Assembly: GCA_004369085.1 (NCBI GenBank)
Contig: ML210365.1
Span: 1-46,492, forward strand
Reading direction: 5' to 3'
From: Coprinopsis marcescibilis
Taxonomy: Eukaryota; Basidiomycota; Agaricomycetes; Agaricales; Psathyrellaceae
Length of the DNA stretch: 46,492 nucleotides
In this document: positions 20,546 through 30,162 of the stretch, one piece after another
Layout: each line of letters opens with the position of its first letter
How positions within the stretch are numbered: the stretch's first letter is position 1
Position numbers and translations under genes: made by a program
Notes under the pieces: generated by a model
The model's input: only the letters and a program-made list of their open reading frames with translations
Database searches by the model: none
What the model was told of the DNA's origin: nothing

Positions 20546-21360
20546 TTAATTCTTCGAAGCGGCTACCTGTTCGATGTGCTCAGTCTCCGCATCAGAAGGG
20601 AACTTGGAGAAGGCATCCTTCAGTTTATCAATAGGTGCGGCCAATAATCCAGCTAGGGTCTCGAACGGTGGCTTCGCGGGCGCACCGGGATGGGAACTGT
20701 GCAAAATATTGAGTTTCTTTCCGAAAATATGCGAGTCATAGTAACCTGTACTCACCGTGTTGGAACAAAGTTCTTTGTGCGCGCAAAGCTCTTGGCAACC
20801 TTCCTCGAGCGATCCAGTCCAAGCTTCTCCTCAAGAAGAGGGAAGTCTTGATTCTCCTCGGTGATGATATGCTCGGCGAGGTGGTCCATGACTTCCTTGA
20901 GACTGGCATTGAAGCTGGTACTTCCAACGCCCAAGGATTCAATGAGTTTCAATCGGTCCTTGACGAACTAAGACGAAAAGGGCCAACTGTTAGTCTCGCC
21001 CGGCAGATAGGGGCTTAGGAGGAAATGCCTCCTTGCCTGGTGATCTTCGCGATCATGTTCAGCCATCCTGTGTCCCTGCTCGCCCAGTTCAGATTCAAGC
21101 AAGGGGTATACCACCAGCTCTTCCCCTATGGAGTGCCTGGCGATCTCCCAAGTCAACTGGTTCGCCCAGCGAGTCTGACCGTCCTTATTCCCGGCGTTGG
21201 CCACATATTGGTTATAGAACATTTCAATCTAACGTGGATTGTCAGCTATGTTGGGCTAGGATAGTGGGCGGCAACGAACCTCCCGATGGTCCTGCTTGAT
21301 AGCTTGAAGCAAGGTCTGGTTCTCAGGAGCGGATGTGGGAACGGTAATTGAGGAAGCCAT
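20546..21360 (-). CDS. Hemerythrin-like (HHE) protein C, intact ligands
   Basis: Four exons: 21360-21280, 21228-21037, 20967-20756 and 20696-20546, giving 211 aa. It carries the full set expected of a fungal HHE protein: QDHRE in helix 1, IARHSIGEELVVYPLLE in helix 2, HDREDHQ in the loop/helix 3, and MDHLAEHIITEEN in helix 4. These His/Glu would bind a di-iron centre, in a family linked to O2, NO or iron sensing and storage. No targeting sequence is present, so it is probably cytosolic. Intron 2 begins with GC (CAG|GCAAGG), a non-canonical GC-AG intron. The tail PPFETLAGLLAAPIDKLKD is shared with gene D. Confidence 0.9.
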
Positions 21361-21931
21361 TGTGTATTGTGTACAGGGGAAGAATGAGTTGAGTCGTCTT
21401 GTGAGCCCCGAAATTACACTCGAGCTTTAATAGAGCACTGTGGGTCCTGAGCACTGAGCACCACTCGTCACAAGTTCACCGACCGAATGTGGTTTTGGAC
21501 GCGATTACGGTGTGAATGACTTCATAGATTGACAGTTCCACTCATTGTCTCTTCGCGATTTTCCAGAGGAATTGGAGCTGCTATAAATAAAGAGCGAGTA
21601 GTATTCGAGGCATTCCGCATCTTGTTCAAACTCAGAGGGTCCAATAGGGTGCGTGACGTTTGTTACGAGTCTCCACTGGGTTCTACGTACGCCGTATTCC
21701 GCTTGGCTGGGGCCAACGATGTCACGGTGGACCTTGATCAGGCGCTATCGGTTATAGAAGTCAAACATACCAAAGCTAATAACCAAGGATTCGAGGCTTG
21801 GGAATCGTTCAAGGCAAAGATGAATGTATAAGCACATGATACAAGCTTCCGTCTTTCATTTGAAGCAGCGTAAAGCTGTTAGCTTTCAAACAAAGAAATT
21901 GAATGAACTGTAGAGCGACCATACATATTGT
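21361..21931. other. Intergenic between HHE C and the GPI-anchored protein
   Basis: It contains the HHE C promoter and the 3' end of the next gene. A 100-codon plus-strand frame (21529-21831) lacks recognisable domains and its first codon is not ATG, so it is not called. Confidence 0.4.
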
Positions 21932-22779
21932 TCAGCTGAACATGAAGGTGGCGGTAAGAGCAGCGGATATGAACAAGGGCAGCAGACATCCGCTTGAAGT
22001 AGATCTGGATCCGCTGTTGCCGCTTCCACCATTTGGCGGATTGTTGCCAGTGGGAGAGTCATCAGTTGGGCGAGGACCGCCGGGGACAGATGGAGCCCCT
22101 GTCCCCGATGGAGTGGGCGTACCAGGGGCACTAGTGGGGATGCCCGTCGCAGGTAGAGAGTTTGTGGGCGGGAGACTTGTTGGACCAGCGGATGGGCCAG
22201 CAATAGGCCCACGACAGACCGGTCCCATATCTGCAGCATCAGTCATGTCAGCGTTCTGATATTCGACCCGGGGAACTGACAACATACGTCGGTTGACTGA
22301 GGCCTCGAAATCCGCTAGAGTAACATCGTCGGGGAGTATCGCTTGACCAGATTCGATTAGAGGGCCAAGGCATTCGATGCATCTTGCGTATAAGGATTGA
22401 GTCTCAGGGACACATTCGCATCGAGGTGGGTCCGATGTTTGTCGCCGTACGACTGGCGGCTCGGACACAATTGGCTCTGGATCTGGAGGGAGGCACCACT
22501 GTCAAGTTGGCCACGATAATGAGGTGAGTATACGAATTGAAGGGACACTGAACCGCCTACAAATATAATTTCAGCAAATGCCTCGCATTGGGCGCTGCAA
22601 GGCTCAGTCTCCAGAGCTTCCGATATTTCTGATGGCAGTTGACGCGCGACAAGGGAATCCACATGGGCGCTCGCGAGAGCTGTCCAATGTTAGGTCAAAT
22701 ACAGACAGCTGTTCAGAATGGGAACGTTCATACCACCAGACACGGCTAAGAGGCCAGCAGAGACATAGGATGGCCGCAT
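21932..22779 (-). CDS. Secreted, GPI-anchored Cys-rich protein
   Basis: Four exons: 22779-22737, 22679-22561, 22498-22288 and 22230-21932, giving 223 aa. The first ~20 residues (MRPSYVSAGLLAVSALASA) form a signal peptide assembled across intron 1. A Cys-rich domain follows: CSAQC, CEC, and YARCIECLG, with another CRG after intron 3. The spacing resembles many Agaricomycete surface proteins. A Pro/Thr/Ser/Gly-rich stalk of about 80 residues leads to a Gly/Ser omega region and a hydrophobic tail (LLPLFISAALTATFMF), a classic GPI signal. It should sit on the plasma membrane or cell wall. Ligand unknown. Confidence 0.85.
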
Positions 22780-23454
22780 TGCACTAAAAGGATAAGTGCA
22801 AGTAGGGAAAGCGGTGCTACTCACGAGTGCCCATATATACGGCCTCGTCGAGCCACAGCCACGCGTTGAGCATGCACATATGCGGCTAGCAAAAGGGCAG
22901 TTCGGACGTGTACATACAGCTACCGGGGCATTGGATTGACTGAGCCTAGTAGTATCTTCCCGCCACGCTCATATTGACATGAACATCAAGGAACCCCAAC
23001 TTCCCCTATTACGTCGGATTAAGAAGACGAGGCAGACGCCGGACTCATGATCTAGCAATTAACGAGGAAATATTTCAGCTTCTCAATCCCTAGTCAAGAC
23101 CTCCGTGTTCCGCGTATGCCTCAAGGCATCAGGGTTTGAAAGGCCAATGAGCTGCATGAGGCTTGTCGCAGGCTGGGTATGATATCGCGTTTCGGGTTGA
23201 CGCGACAAGTTTGATATCGTCAGCATATGCCGCATTTAGGGGCCTATTCTGAATGAGAACCTCGAGAGATATTTGATGGATCCGGACCTTCATCAGCAAA
23301 TGTCTAGGGCGTAGAAGCCCGTAAGTATTGAGTTGCTTCTTACTTATTCTGTCTTCCATCGAATGTCATAACCATCGTCATTTCTTCCTTCAACTTTGAT
23401 GCTCGGGTAAGGAACTACATTCGTATGTAAGGTCAACCCATTGAATATAGTGCG
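22780..23454. other. Intergenic with a possible reverse-transcriptase relic
   Basis: No intact gene is seen. The minus-strand frame 23359-23129 contains AYADDIKLVAST, which looks like the catalytic YADD box of a reverse transcriptase, with no other clear RT motif. It may be a small retroelement remnant. Confidence 0.3.
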
Positions 23455-24384
23455 TCAGTTCCTCGTTGAGGGACGCTTGTCTTCTTCGGTGGGGAAACCC
23501 TTGAAGACGTCACGGAGCTTGTCAAGCGGGGCGGTCATAAGGCCAACTACAGTCTCGAATGGGGGCTTGTTGGGTGGGGACTGAACAAGAACCGGGTCAA
23601 AATATGTCTGAACAAGGGAAACAACCGACTTACTGGGTAGGGGCGAACTTCTTCGTACGCTTGAAACTATGAGCGGCAGTTTGAGAGTCCGTGGTTCCAA
23701 GCTTTTCGACGAGCATGGGCAAATCAGTTTGCTCTTCGCCGTCGTTGTGCTCTCGGAGGTGATCCATGACATCTTTCAGAAGGGCGTCATACTCGGTCGT
23801 ACCGACCTGCATACCCTCGAGCTTGTAGAGATGCTCCTTGACGTACTGGGACAGGTGTTAGACGACAGAACGAGTTCACAATTTGGCGAAGAGACCCACT
23901 TGATGGTCAGCACGATCCTTATCTGCGAGTTCAACGCCTTTGGTACCCAAGTACTGCTCCATGAGCGGGTAAATGACGATCTCCTCGCCAGCAGCGTGGC
24001 GAGCTATCTCCCAGATGAGCTGGTTCGCCCAGCGTTGCTGGACGACGGTATCTCCCGCATTGAGAATGTACTGGTCGTAGTACTCGTACATCTGTAACAG
24101 AGGCGAGCGCGAATTAGCCCCTGCATGGTCAGGAAGGTGCATATTTGCGTGCGTACCTCGCTGTGGTCCTTCGCCACGGCGTCTTGCAGCGGGTTTGCGA
24201 TGCTCGACATTGCTCTTACGCGGTTTCCGATCGACAGGGTTTGTCGTTTGAACGTGGTAGGTCGCTGCAGGTATGATAAACTTCCAATGGCCGCTCTCCC
24301 TCTCGTCGAATATACCACCGGCGTGGTCCTTGATAGCGTGGCCAAAGGAACACTCCGAGTCAACGCACGGACACAGGAAGACAT
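23455..24384 (-). CDS. Hemerythrin-like (HHE) protein D, intact ligands
   Basis: Four exons by homology: 24384-24157, 24091-23900, 23845-23634 and 23580-23455, about 250 aa. The first 58 residues lack acidic residues and are rich in Arg, Ser and Thr, a strong mitochondrial-type presequence, before an internal MSSIANPL that matches the start of C. Ligand motifs are complete: KDHSE, IARHAAGEE, DRADHQ and MDHLREHNDGEE. Exons 2 and 3 are 192 and 212 nt, as in the sisters. The last intron is odd. Exon 3 ends in phase 2 (CA|GTAAGT), but the conserved last exon (PPFETVVGLMTAPLDKLRD) is in frame only if joined in phase 0, so one base appears to be missing. Confidence 0.85.
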
Positions 24385-24871
24385 TATGGGTAGAAATGGG
24401 GAGATAAAACACCACTTACGGGTATAATCTTGTAGACAAGCTTTGTAGAATTAGAGTGTCTAGGTTTTGGTGTCTTAAAGTCCCATATTCACACCGATGA
24501 CTTCATCGTTGACGAAATCAATCTGCGGGCATTACGCTTGAGAAATGGAATGAGCCAAAAGATGTATGTTCTCGAAGGCTCAGAAGCAATTTGCATAGAT
24601 CCTTGGTGCACATGCATTGGAGTAGCAAGTAGCCATAATGACAGGCTTGGTATCGGTTTGGTCAGTGATGGCGTGGTTGAAAGGTCGAAGCACAGACCTA
24701 TTCGCAGAATACATGAACGACATATCTAAAAGGTAAAGCACCGATGTGTCCATAAATCTATGCCCAACGTCGGGGAGGTCGTCCTGGGCGTTGTGCGCAA
24801 CATTGACCAATGGCGACCGAGCAAAACAAATATAGTTTCCCACATACTTTTCCCGTCATCCACAGCGCAAG
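24385..24871. other. Divergent promoter region, HHE D / TPR-MYND gene
   Basis: No gene was recognised. Both neighbours are transcribed outwards, so it probably holds two promoters. Confidence 0.45.
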
Positions 24872-25579
24872 ATGTCTTCTAATGCCCCCGCTGGCTCTCT
24901 GAGCAACACCGACCGCGAAAGAACCGAAACCCTTGCAAGAGCATACAAAACAAAAGGTTTCCAGGCCATCGACAATGAAGACTGGACGGCAGCGATAACC
25001 GCATTCCTCCATTTCATCCCATACCAGGACAAGCTCACAACAACCAGTTCCGCGGAATGCGCTGAAGGCTTCGAAGGGCTGGGTACAGCGGCTTTAGGCG
25101 AGAGCAAGTACTCAGAGGCTGAAGAGGCATTCAAAGAAGTCCTCAGAGTCCGTGAGGACAATAGCCATGGCGGCTTGGAGCTAGGCGACCGCCTCGACGT
25201 TGTCCATCCCAGAGAAAAGATGGCCAAAGTTCGAGAGCATCAAGGTCGTTTACTGGATGCTCGAGATCTTAGGCTGCGGGGTGAAAAGGACGGTCGTATG
25301 CGTTGTGCAGCATCCAAAGTACGTGTTCGTTTATACAGGTGCGAAGCGTTGAACTCAATGGTTTTCGCAGTGCGCCCGAAATACCGTGCCTTACGCAGAG
25401 CTGAGCCAGGTTGCAAATGCGTTTTCTACTGCTCTGCTACTTGCCAGGTATGCCGGTTGTAATATACGATACATGTAGAAAGGCCGAAACTCTTCTAGAA
25501 AGCCGACTGGAAGCGGCACAAGCGTTACTGCCAGGTCTATGGGGCCGCCGCAAAGGCCACAGTTATTGGAAGTGCATAG
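24872..25579 (+). CDS. TPR-MYND protein, degenerate zinc finger
   Basis: The N-terminal ~150 residues show TPR-like helices (GFQAIDNEDWTAAITAF; FEGLGTAALGESKYSEAEEAF). A MYND-type zinc finger is recognised from CKCVFYCSATCQ, an intron 25448-25498, then KADWKRHKRYCQ. The finger is not clean. After the first Cys (RCAASK) the second pair cannot be read in the same frame: a spliced version supplies a Cys (CAASK|CAR) but loses the frame of CKC, and the unspliced frame lacks it. The third Cys position is Ser in the alternative frame. The protein ends shortly after the finger at 25579. It may be a decaying copy of a larger TPR-MYND gene, or the sequence may hold an error. Partners unknown. Confidence 0.6.
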
Positions 25580-25823
25580 CAGCTTCCTGTCCCCCTATCG
25601 TAAGCTCTTGGTTCGTTTAATGCAATGTATCTCACTAATTCAGTCAAAAGGTGTAGAATTGTGTATCGCAGAATACAATGCTTCAAATTATGATCTCGCC
25701 TGCGCGATTCTATGCTACAAGTACAGGGTATAGATGGAAGGCCAGTCCAATGTGATTGTGATCGGGTTCAAAACTCGTGTGCTTGCACGGTTACGGGAGG
25801 GCGATATGGAGGAAGCCTATGCT

Positions 25824-27027
25824 TCAGATTTCGACGGACTGTAGGGTTTTCCGATACCCCCATGATCTGCGACCTTTGGATAGGCACACAGGTTCCCAGC
25901 CTTCGTACCCCTCCCTCGTGCTCCAGAGCTTAATCTCAGCCTCGTCTATCTCCGCAACCTTTCTACCCTCGCCATTCGATCGCACTAACCCAAACTCTTC
26001 TGCACAGCCCATTCCATGCTCTTCCGGGCTCTCAATGATAGCCCCCAACGATACCTCCTGGCGGCTCGATCTCAGTGTTGCCAGCTTCGACGACGGGGGA
26101 GCCCGAGGTGCATGGTGAATCGAGTCCTCCGTCAACGAATCCCTCGCACCTGCAATCGTGCCTGACTTCTTTGACTTGGTTCTTGGCACATGAGGCGCGG
26201 GGAACACGAATGCAGAGATTTGCTCAGAGGTCGGCGAGGTCGGGGAATCGTCCGTGTCGTCGCCATCTATATCCTTTGGGAATACGAGCTCAATTGGCAC
26301 GCCCTGACCGAGCTTCTTTCGAAGGCGGTCCATCTTGCTTTTACGTGTGCTGCCCATCGATGCAACGTTGAAGGTGGGAATGGGTGTGGGAGGCAAGGCA
26401 CTCTTGGCGGTCCTGGGGACTGGAGGTGCCATTGTGTATCGACTGTGTTGGCCACTTTTGTCGGTGCTGGGAAGAGCTGCTGCGATGTGTGGAGGGAGGG
26501 ATAGTGCACCTGGTGACCCGGAATGTGCAAGTGATAGGCGTAGGAAGGGTGGCTTGGTGGAAGACCACGTCTCGTATGACGGTGATCGTGGAGAGGAAGA
26601 GTCTTCGCGAGGAAGTGGTCTAGCTTTACGCAAGGTTGAGCTCGATCGACCCAGGCTACCGCGCTTTGATGACACAGAGGATGCGGTTAGGTGGCTTGTG
26701 CTTGAAGAAGAAGAGGAGAATGACTCGGTGGAAGACCGAATGGTGGAGGTATAGGATGGCGGACGTTTGTCCAGTTTGGGAAGCGAAACGTGCACCGGAG
26801 CTAGAACAGCCAACCATAAACGACATTTCCACAAAGGCGGGCCAAGGAACGAACTTACAGGATGTATCGCTGGATGAGATATCAAGGAGGTGTGGAGCTG
26901 CCCCCAGAATTTGCTCCAGCTTCTTTGCCTTGCGAACTAGCTGGGTTCGCTGTTGGGTCGTTAAAGAATTGGTCGTAGGCGGGGGTGGTGGGAACAGAAT
27001 CTTGGTGGGCGATGGCGATGAAGACAT
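25824..27027 (-). CDS. Ser/Pro-rich protein of unknown function
   Basis: Two exons: 27027-26859 and 26800-25824, giving 381 aa. The N-terminus has a Pro run followed by a basic helix (RTQLVRKAKKLEQILG). The middle is long, Ser/Thr/Pro-rich and probably disordered, with a poly-Ser tract and many RS/SP dipeptides. A basic segment (STRKSKMDRLRKKLGQG) precedes an acidic patch (IDGDDTDDSP). The C-terminus is more ordered (AEIKLWSTREGYEGWEPVCL). No signal peptide or membrane segment is seen. It looks like a phosphorylated regulatory or scaffold protein, but I recognise no domain and assign no function. Confidence 0.7.
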
Positions 27028-27044
27028 GATTACAGCTCGTTTCA

Positions 27045-27703
27045 ATGAGACGTGAAATAGGACAAAGGAAAAGAGGTGTCGCTGAACGAAGAGGAATAGA
27101 AATGGGGTCGGCGAGCACGAAGCTCCTGGCCGGGGTCGTTACGGAGGGAAGAGGTCCGCGCTACAGTGGGCCAGACGCAATAGTACGTGTATACATAGGT
27201 TCCAAAACAAAAGAAACTCATATCCCGCCAGATGTCAAGAACCGGTTTGGCGTACTTTGTACCGATCATATGCCCCAAAATATCTCCATCCCACCGCCCT
27301 TCCTTATTGTCCAGCTTTCGGCAAGTGCCTTCCTAGCTCACGTTTTGGGATGGAAGCTAATTGTTATGTGGACCCTCATCAGTGCGCTACGGAGGCAAAC
27401 ACAATAAAGGGCTGACGGACTTTGCGGAGATAATGCGTCATCATCACGTATAGACTTTAGGTTTCGGGGCACGGACCAGTCAAGGCCAGTCATGTAGAAG
27501 AGGCTATATTCGATATGCAGGTTCTGGGATCTGTCGAAAATAGGAGGACTCGGGGAGAGAAGATCGTGAATCGGCCATCGAGGCCAAAATGACGTTGCGT
27601 GTTTGCGAGGCTCGAGCACCGTGATAAGCGACAACCGTGGATGTAATGAATGAATCTTCAAAACGCAAACCACCACTGTGGTGCCAACTGGCCCCTGACT
27701 GCT
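27045..27703. other. Intergenic, divergent promoters
   Basis: It lies between the Ser/Pro-rich gene (-) and the F-box-like gene (+). The open frames here have no ATG or domain support. Confidence 0.45.
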
Positions 27704-29490
27704 ATGCATCACGCTCCGGAAACCCCTGAAATCCTCGACGCGATTTTCCATCATTATCGTTCAACCAACTACGAACTAGACCCCGGCATATCAGATCCTA
27801 TCTGGTCGGGCGAGGAGGTCAAGAGGAGGGCCGACTTGCTGAACTTTGCGCTCACGACGTGTACTTGGACGTCTCCTGCTCTGTCTGTCTTGTGGTGGAG
27901 ACTGGAGAATGTGATCCCGTTGTTCAATCTCGTGCCCGCATTCTCCCTCAGCAAAGGCGGTTTTTGTGTAAGATGGAGCCTTTTCTTTTTGTATTCTTAC
28001 TCATCGACGTTCACTCGTAGTCCTCAGCCATCCGACTTTGACGGTTCGATCGCTACGCCTCGCTCTTAAAACATTTGGGATGCAGCGAGTACAAGGACGA
28101 TCTCCGTCCTTCGTTATTCCAGAAGCTGGCCGCCTTTCGACAGCCTTTTTGACCGGGATTGCCGCTGCTACCTTCCCTTCAGACTTTGAGGACCGGCACC
28201 GACATCGACCACGAGCCATGCTTGTTCTTCTCCCCTAGCCTGCGATCACTCCCATTTTCGCGAGGCATTCGTGGGAGCCGCTCGACTCTATGATGGCGCC
28301 CTTCGTCGTCCCTATCCTCTCGGAACAGGCACCCAACTTGGAACACCTCCACCTCAGCTTTCCCATCACCCAAGCTTCAGCTGCCGCAATCGCGAACACG
28401 ACCCGTCTCCGAACTGTATACGTAGGGTGTGGGGCGCAATTGGGATTCAACCTGTTTCTCTTTTGCCAGCAGTTCGCGACGCTTCCCGACCTCGAAGGCG
28501 TCACTATCTCATCGCAAAACCGTGCCTTGGGCTCCTACGTCCCGCCAGACGAAATATTCGACGACGAACACATGCAAGAACACAACGAAGTCTTTTTCAA
28601 CGGTACTCCAGAAGAACTGGATACGTTTTTTCAGATCCACGGACTCCTCCTCAAGCCGTTAACGCACATTCGTGAACTTGGTCCTCTCCCGCCTTCTCCG
28701 ACGAACGGGACAGGGGCAGATTCTTTCCCTGTGCTCAAAAGGTTCAGCTATGGTGGGACCGTGGTGGAGCTGACGCACCTTTTGGAAGTCCCTTTGCGCG
28801 ACACGATCGAGCTCTTGGAGCTCTCTGTCCTGTTTCCATCGTTCCCTGGTCAGGACAACGACGATCCTCGACATTGGACGCAGCCATTTGGAGCGATAAG
28901 GAGGAAAGGCTCGAACTTGAAACTCGATTCGAGGCATTTGCATCGAGAACAGATTCGTTCTTCCCAACGGTTGAACCTGGACTCGGATCACTATTCCCCC
29001 TGCTCTCACTTTCCAGCCTGACGTCCGTCGATATCTACCTTCCATCCTGCACGCACCTCACAGACGCGAATATCGAAGAGATGACGCTGTCGTGGCTGAA
29101 TCTTGTCACCTTCTTCATACGCAACGACGAACCAGTTCCGACCCTTACCTTGGGCTGCCTCAGACACTTTCCTCGAACTCGCGACAACTCAAGTTCCTCG
29201 GCGTGGACATCGGGTTTCAAGTCGCTTGGAACGATATTCCGCGGGTGGAGGGAGAAACATACCACAACTCTCTCGAAACACTTGAGCTACCGGGGCAGAT
29301 TCTCGTCGTGTTGGGAAGTGCAGAAGGGGGACTTGCCCTCGGTCTTCACATCAAGCATCTTTTCTCGCAGCTGCGTACAGCTGCTTGCCCGACGGACAAT
29401 CATCACATCGCCTATAAACCCTGCTGTTGTCGATGGGCGCAGTTCGGCAGACAGTCCCGCTCGTCCTTACCGCAACCGTTTCTGTTGTGA
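27704..29490 (+). pseudogene. F-box/LRR-like gene, copy 1, frames disrupted
   Basis: It starts at the ATG at 27704 with an F-box-like PETPEILDAIFHHYR. LRR-like stretches follow: LFFSPSLRSLPF, APNLEHLHLSFP, LRTVYVG, TRFEAFASRTDSFFPTV, LSSLTSVDIYLPSC and RQLKFLGVDIGF. These sit in different frames. A shift near 28260 has no good intron. The one near 28870 would need a 35-nt intron. Another lies near 29160, where the sister copy is in frame. Such F-box proteins are expanded in Agaricomycetes and would recruit substrates to SCF ubiquitin ligases. As it stands, this copy cannot be read as one clean product, so pseudogene is favoured over unusual splicing. Confidence 0.6.
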
Positions 29491-30162
29491 CGGACTAGTG
29501 GCAGATTTGAACCATTGTGGTCCACTAGTGGGTACCATGCATGTCGCTTCGTTGCTGCTGGATGTTCCAGACTGTATATAGTACACTATGTGGCCAATGT
29601 AAATTGTTTTCCCCTTCGCAACTTATCTTGGCCAGATCCCTGGATTATGGCAGCCATAGCTGCACACCCCAACCCCCGTGTTCTGCACTAAATGTGAACA
29701 TTCATAATAAATGGGTGTACATCTGTTGAAACAATGTATCTACGAGACAGCCTTAGACAGGTAATAAATATATTTGGCAAGAGGTCGGATTGGTGCACAC
29801 CGTTCTCGAAACTGAAAGCCTATGAAACTGTGATTACATGTAATGTAGTGTCTCGATGGGGGACGAGCGGTTTAGCAGAGGAAAGTAAGCATACCCTAAG
29901 GAATTGCCCTGTTGGCATTCGGCCTGTGGAAGACGAGAATGGGAACGAGACCCCGGGTCTACCTACTTACGCCCCCATTTGAGGTATGCTTCGCTCAAGC
30001 TCGTATAAGACCCTTGAGCCATATCGATGCAATATCACCCCCTGTTCCGCTAAACATGCAGCTTGGTGAGCTGCATAAGACTCCTTTTCTCGATTATTAT
30101 TATTAAGTTGTTCCCCTCAAAGTTCATGAATATCAACACCACAACACTGTGACACGCCGGTT
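29491..30162. other. Intergenic
   Basis: AT-rich 3' flank of the F-box copy and of the coiled-coil gene, which converge. No gene, tRNA or repeat was recognised. Confidence 0.5.

Noticed and set aside
21529..21831. 100-codon plus-strand frame upstream of HHE C
   Set aside because: It has no ATG at its start, no recognisable domain, and lies in a promoter region.
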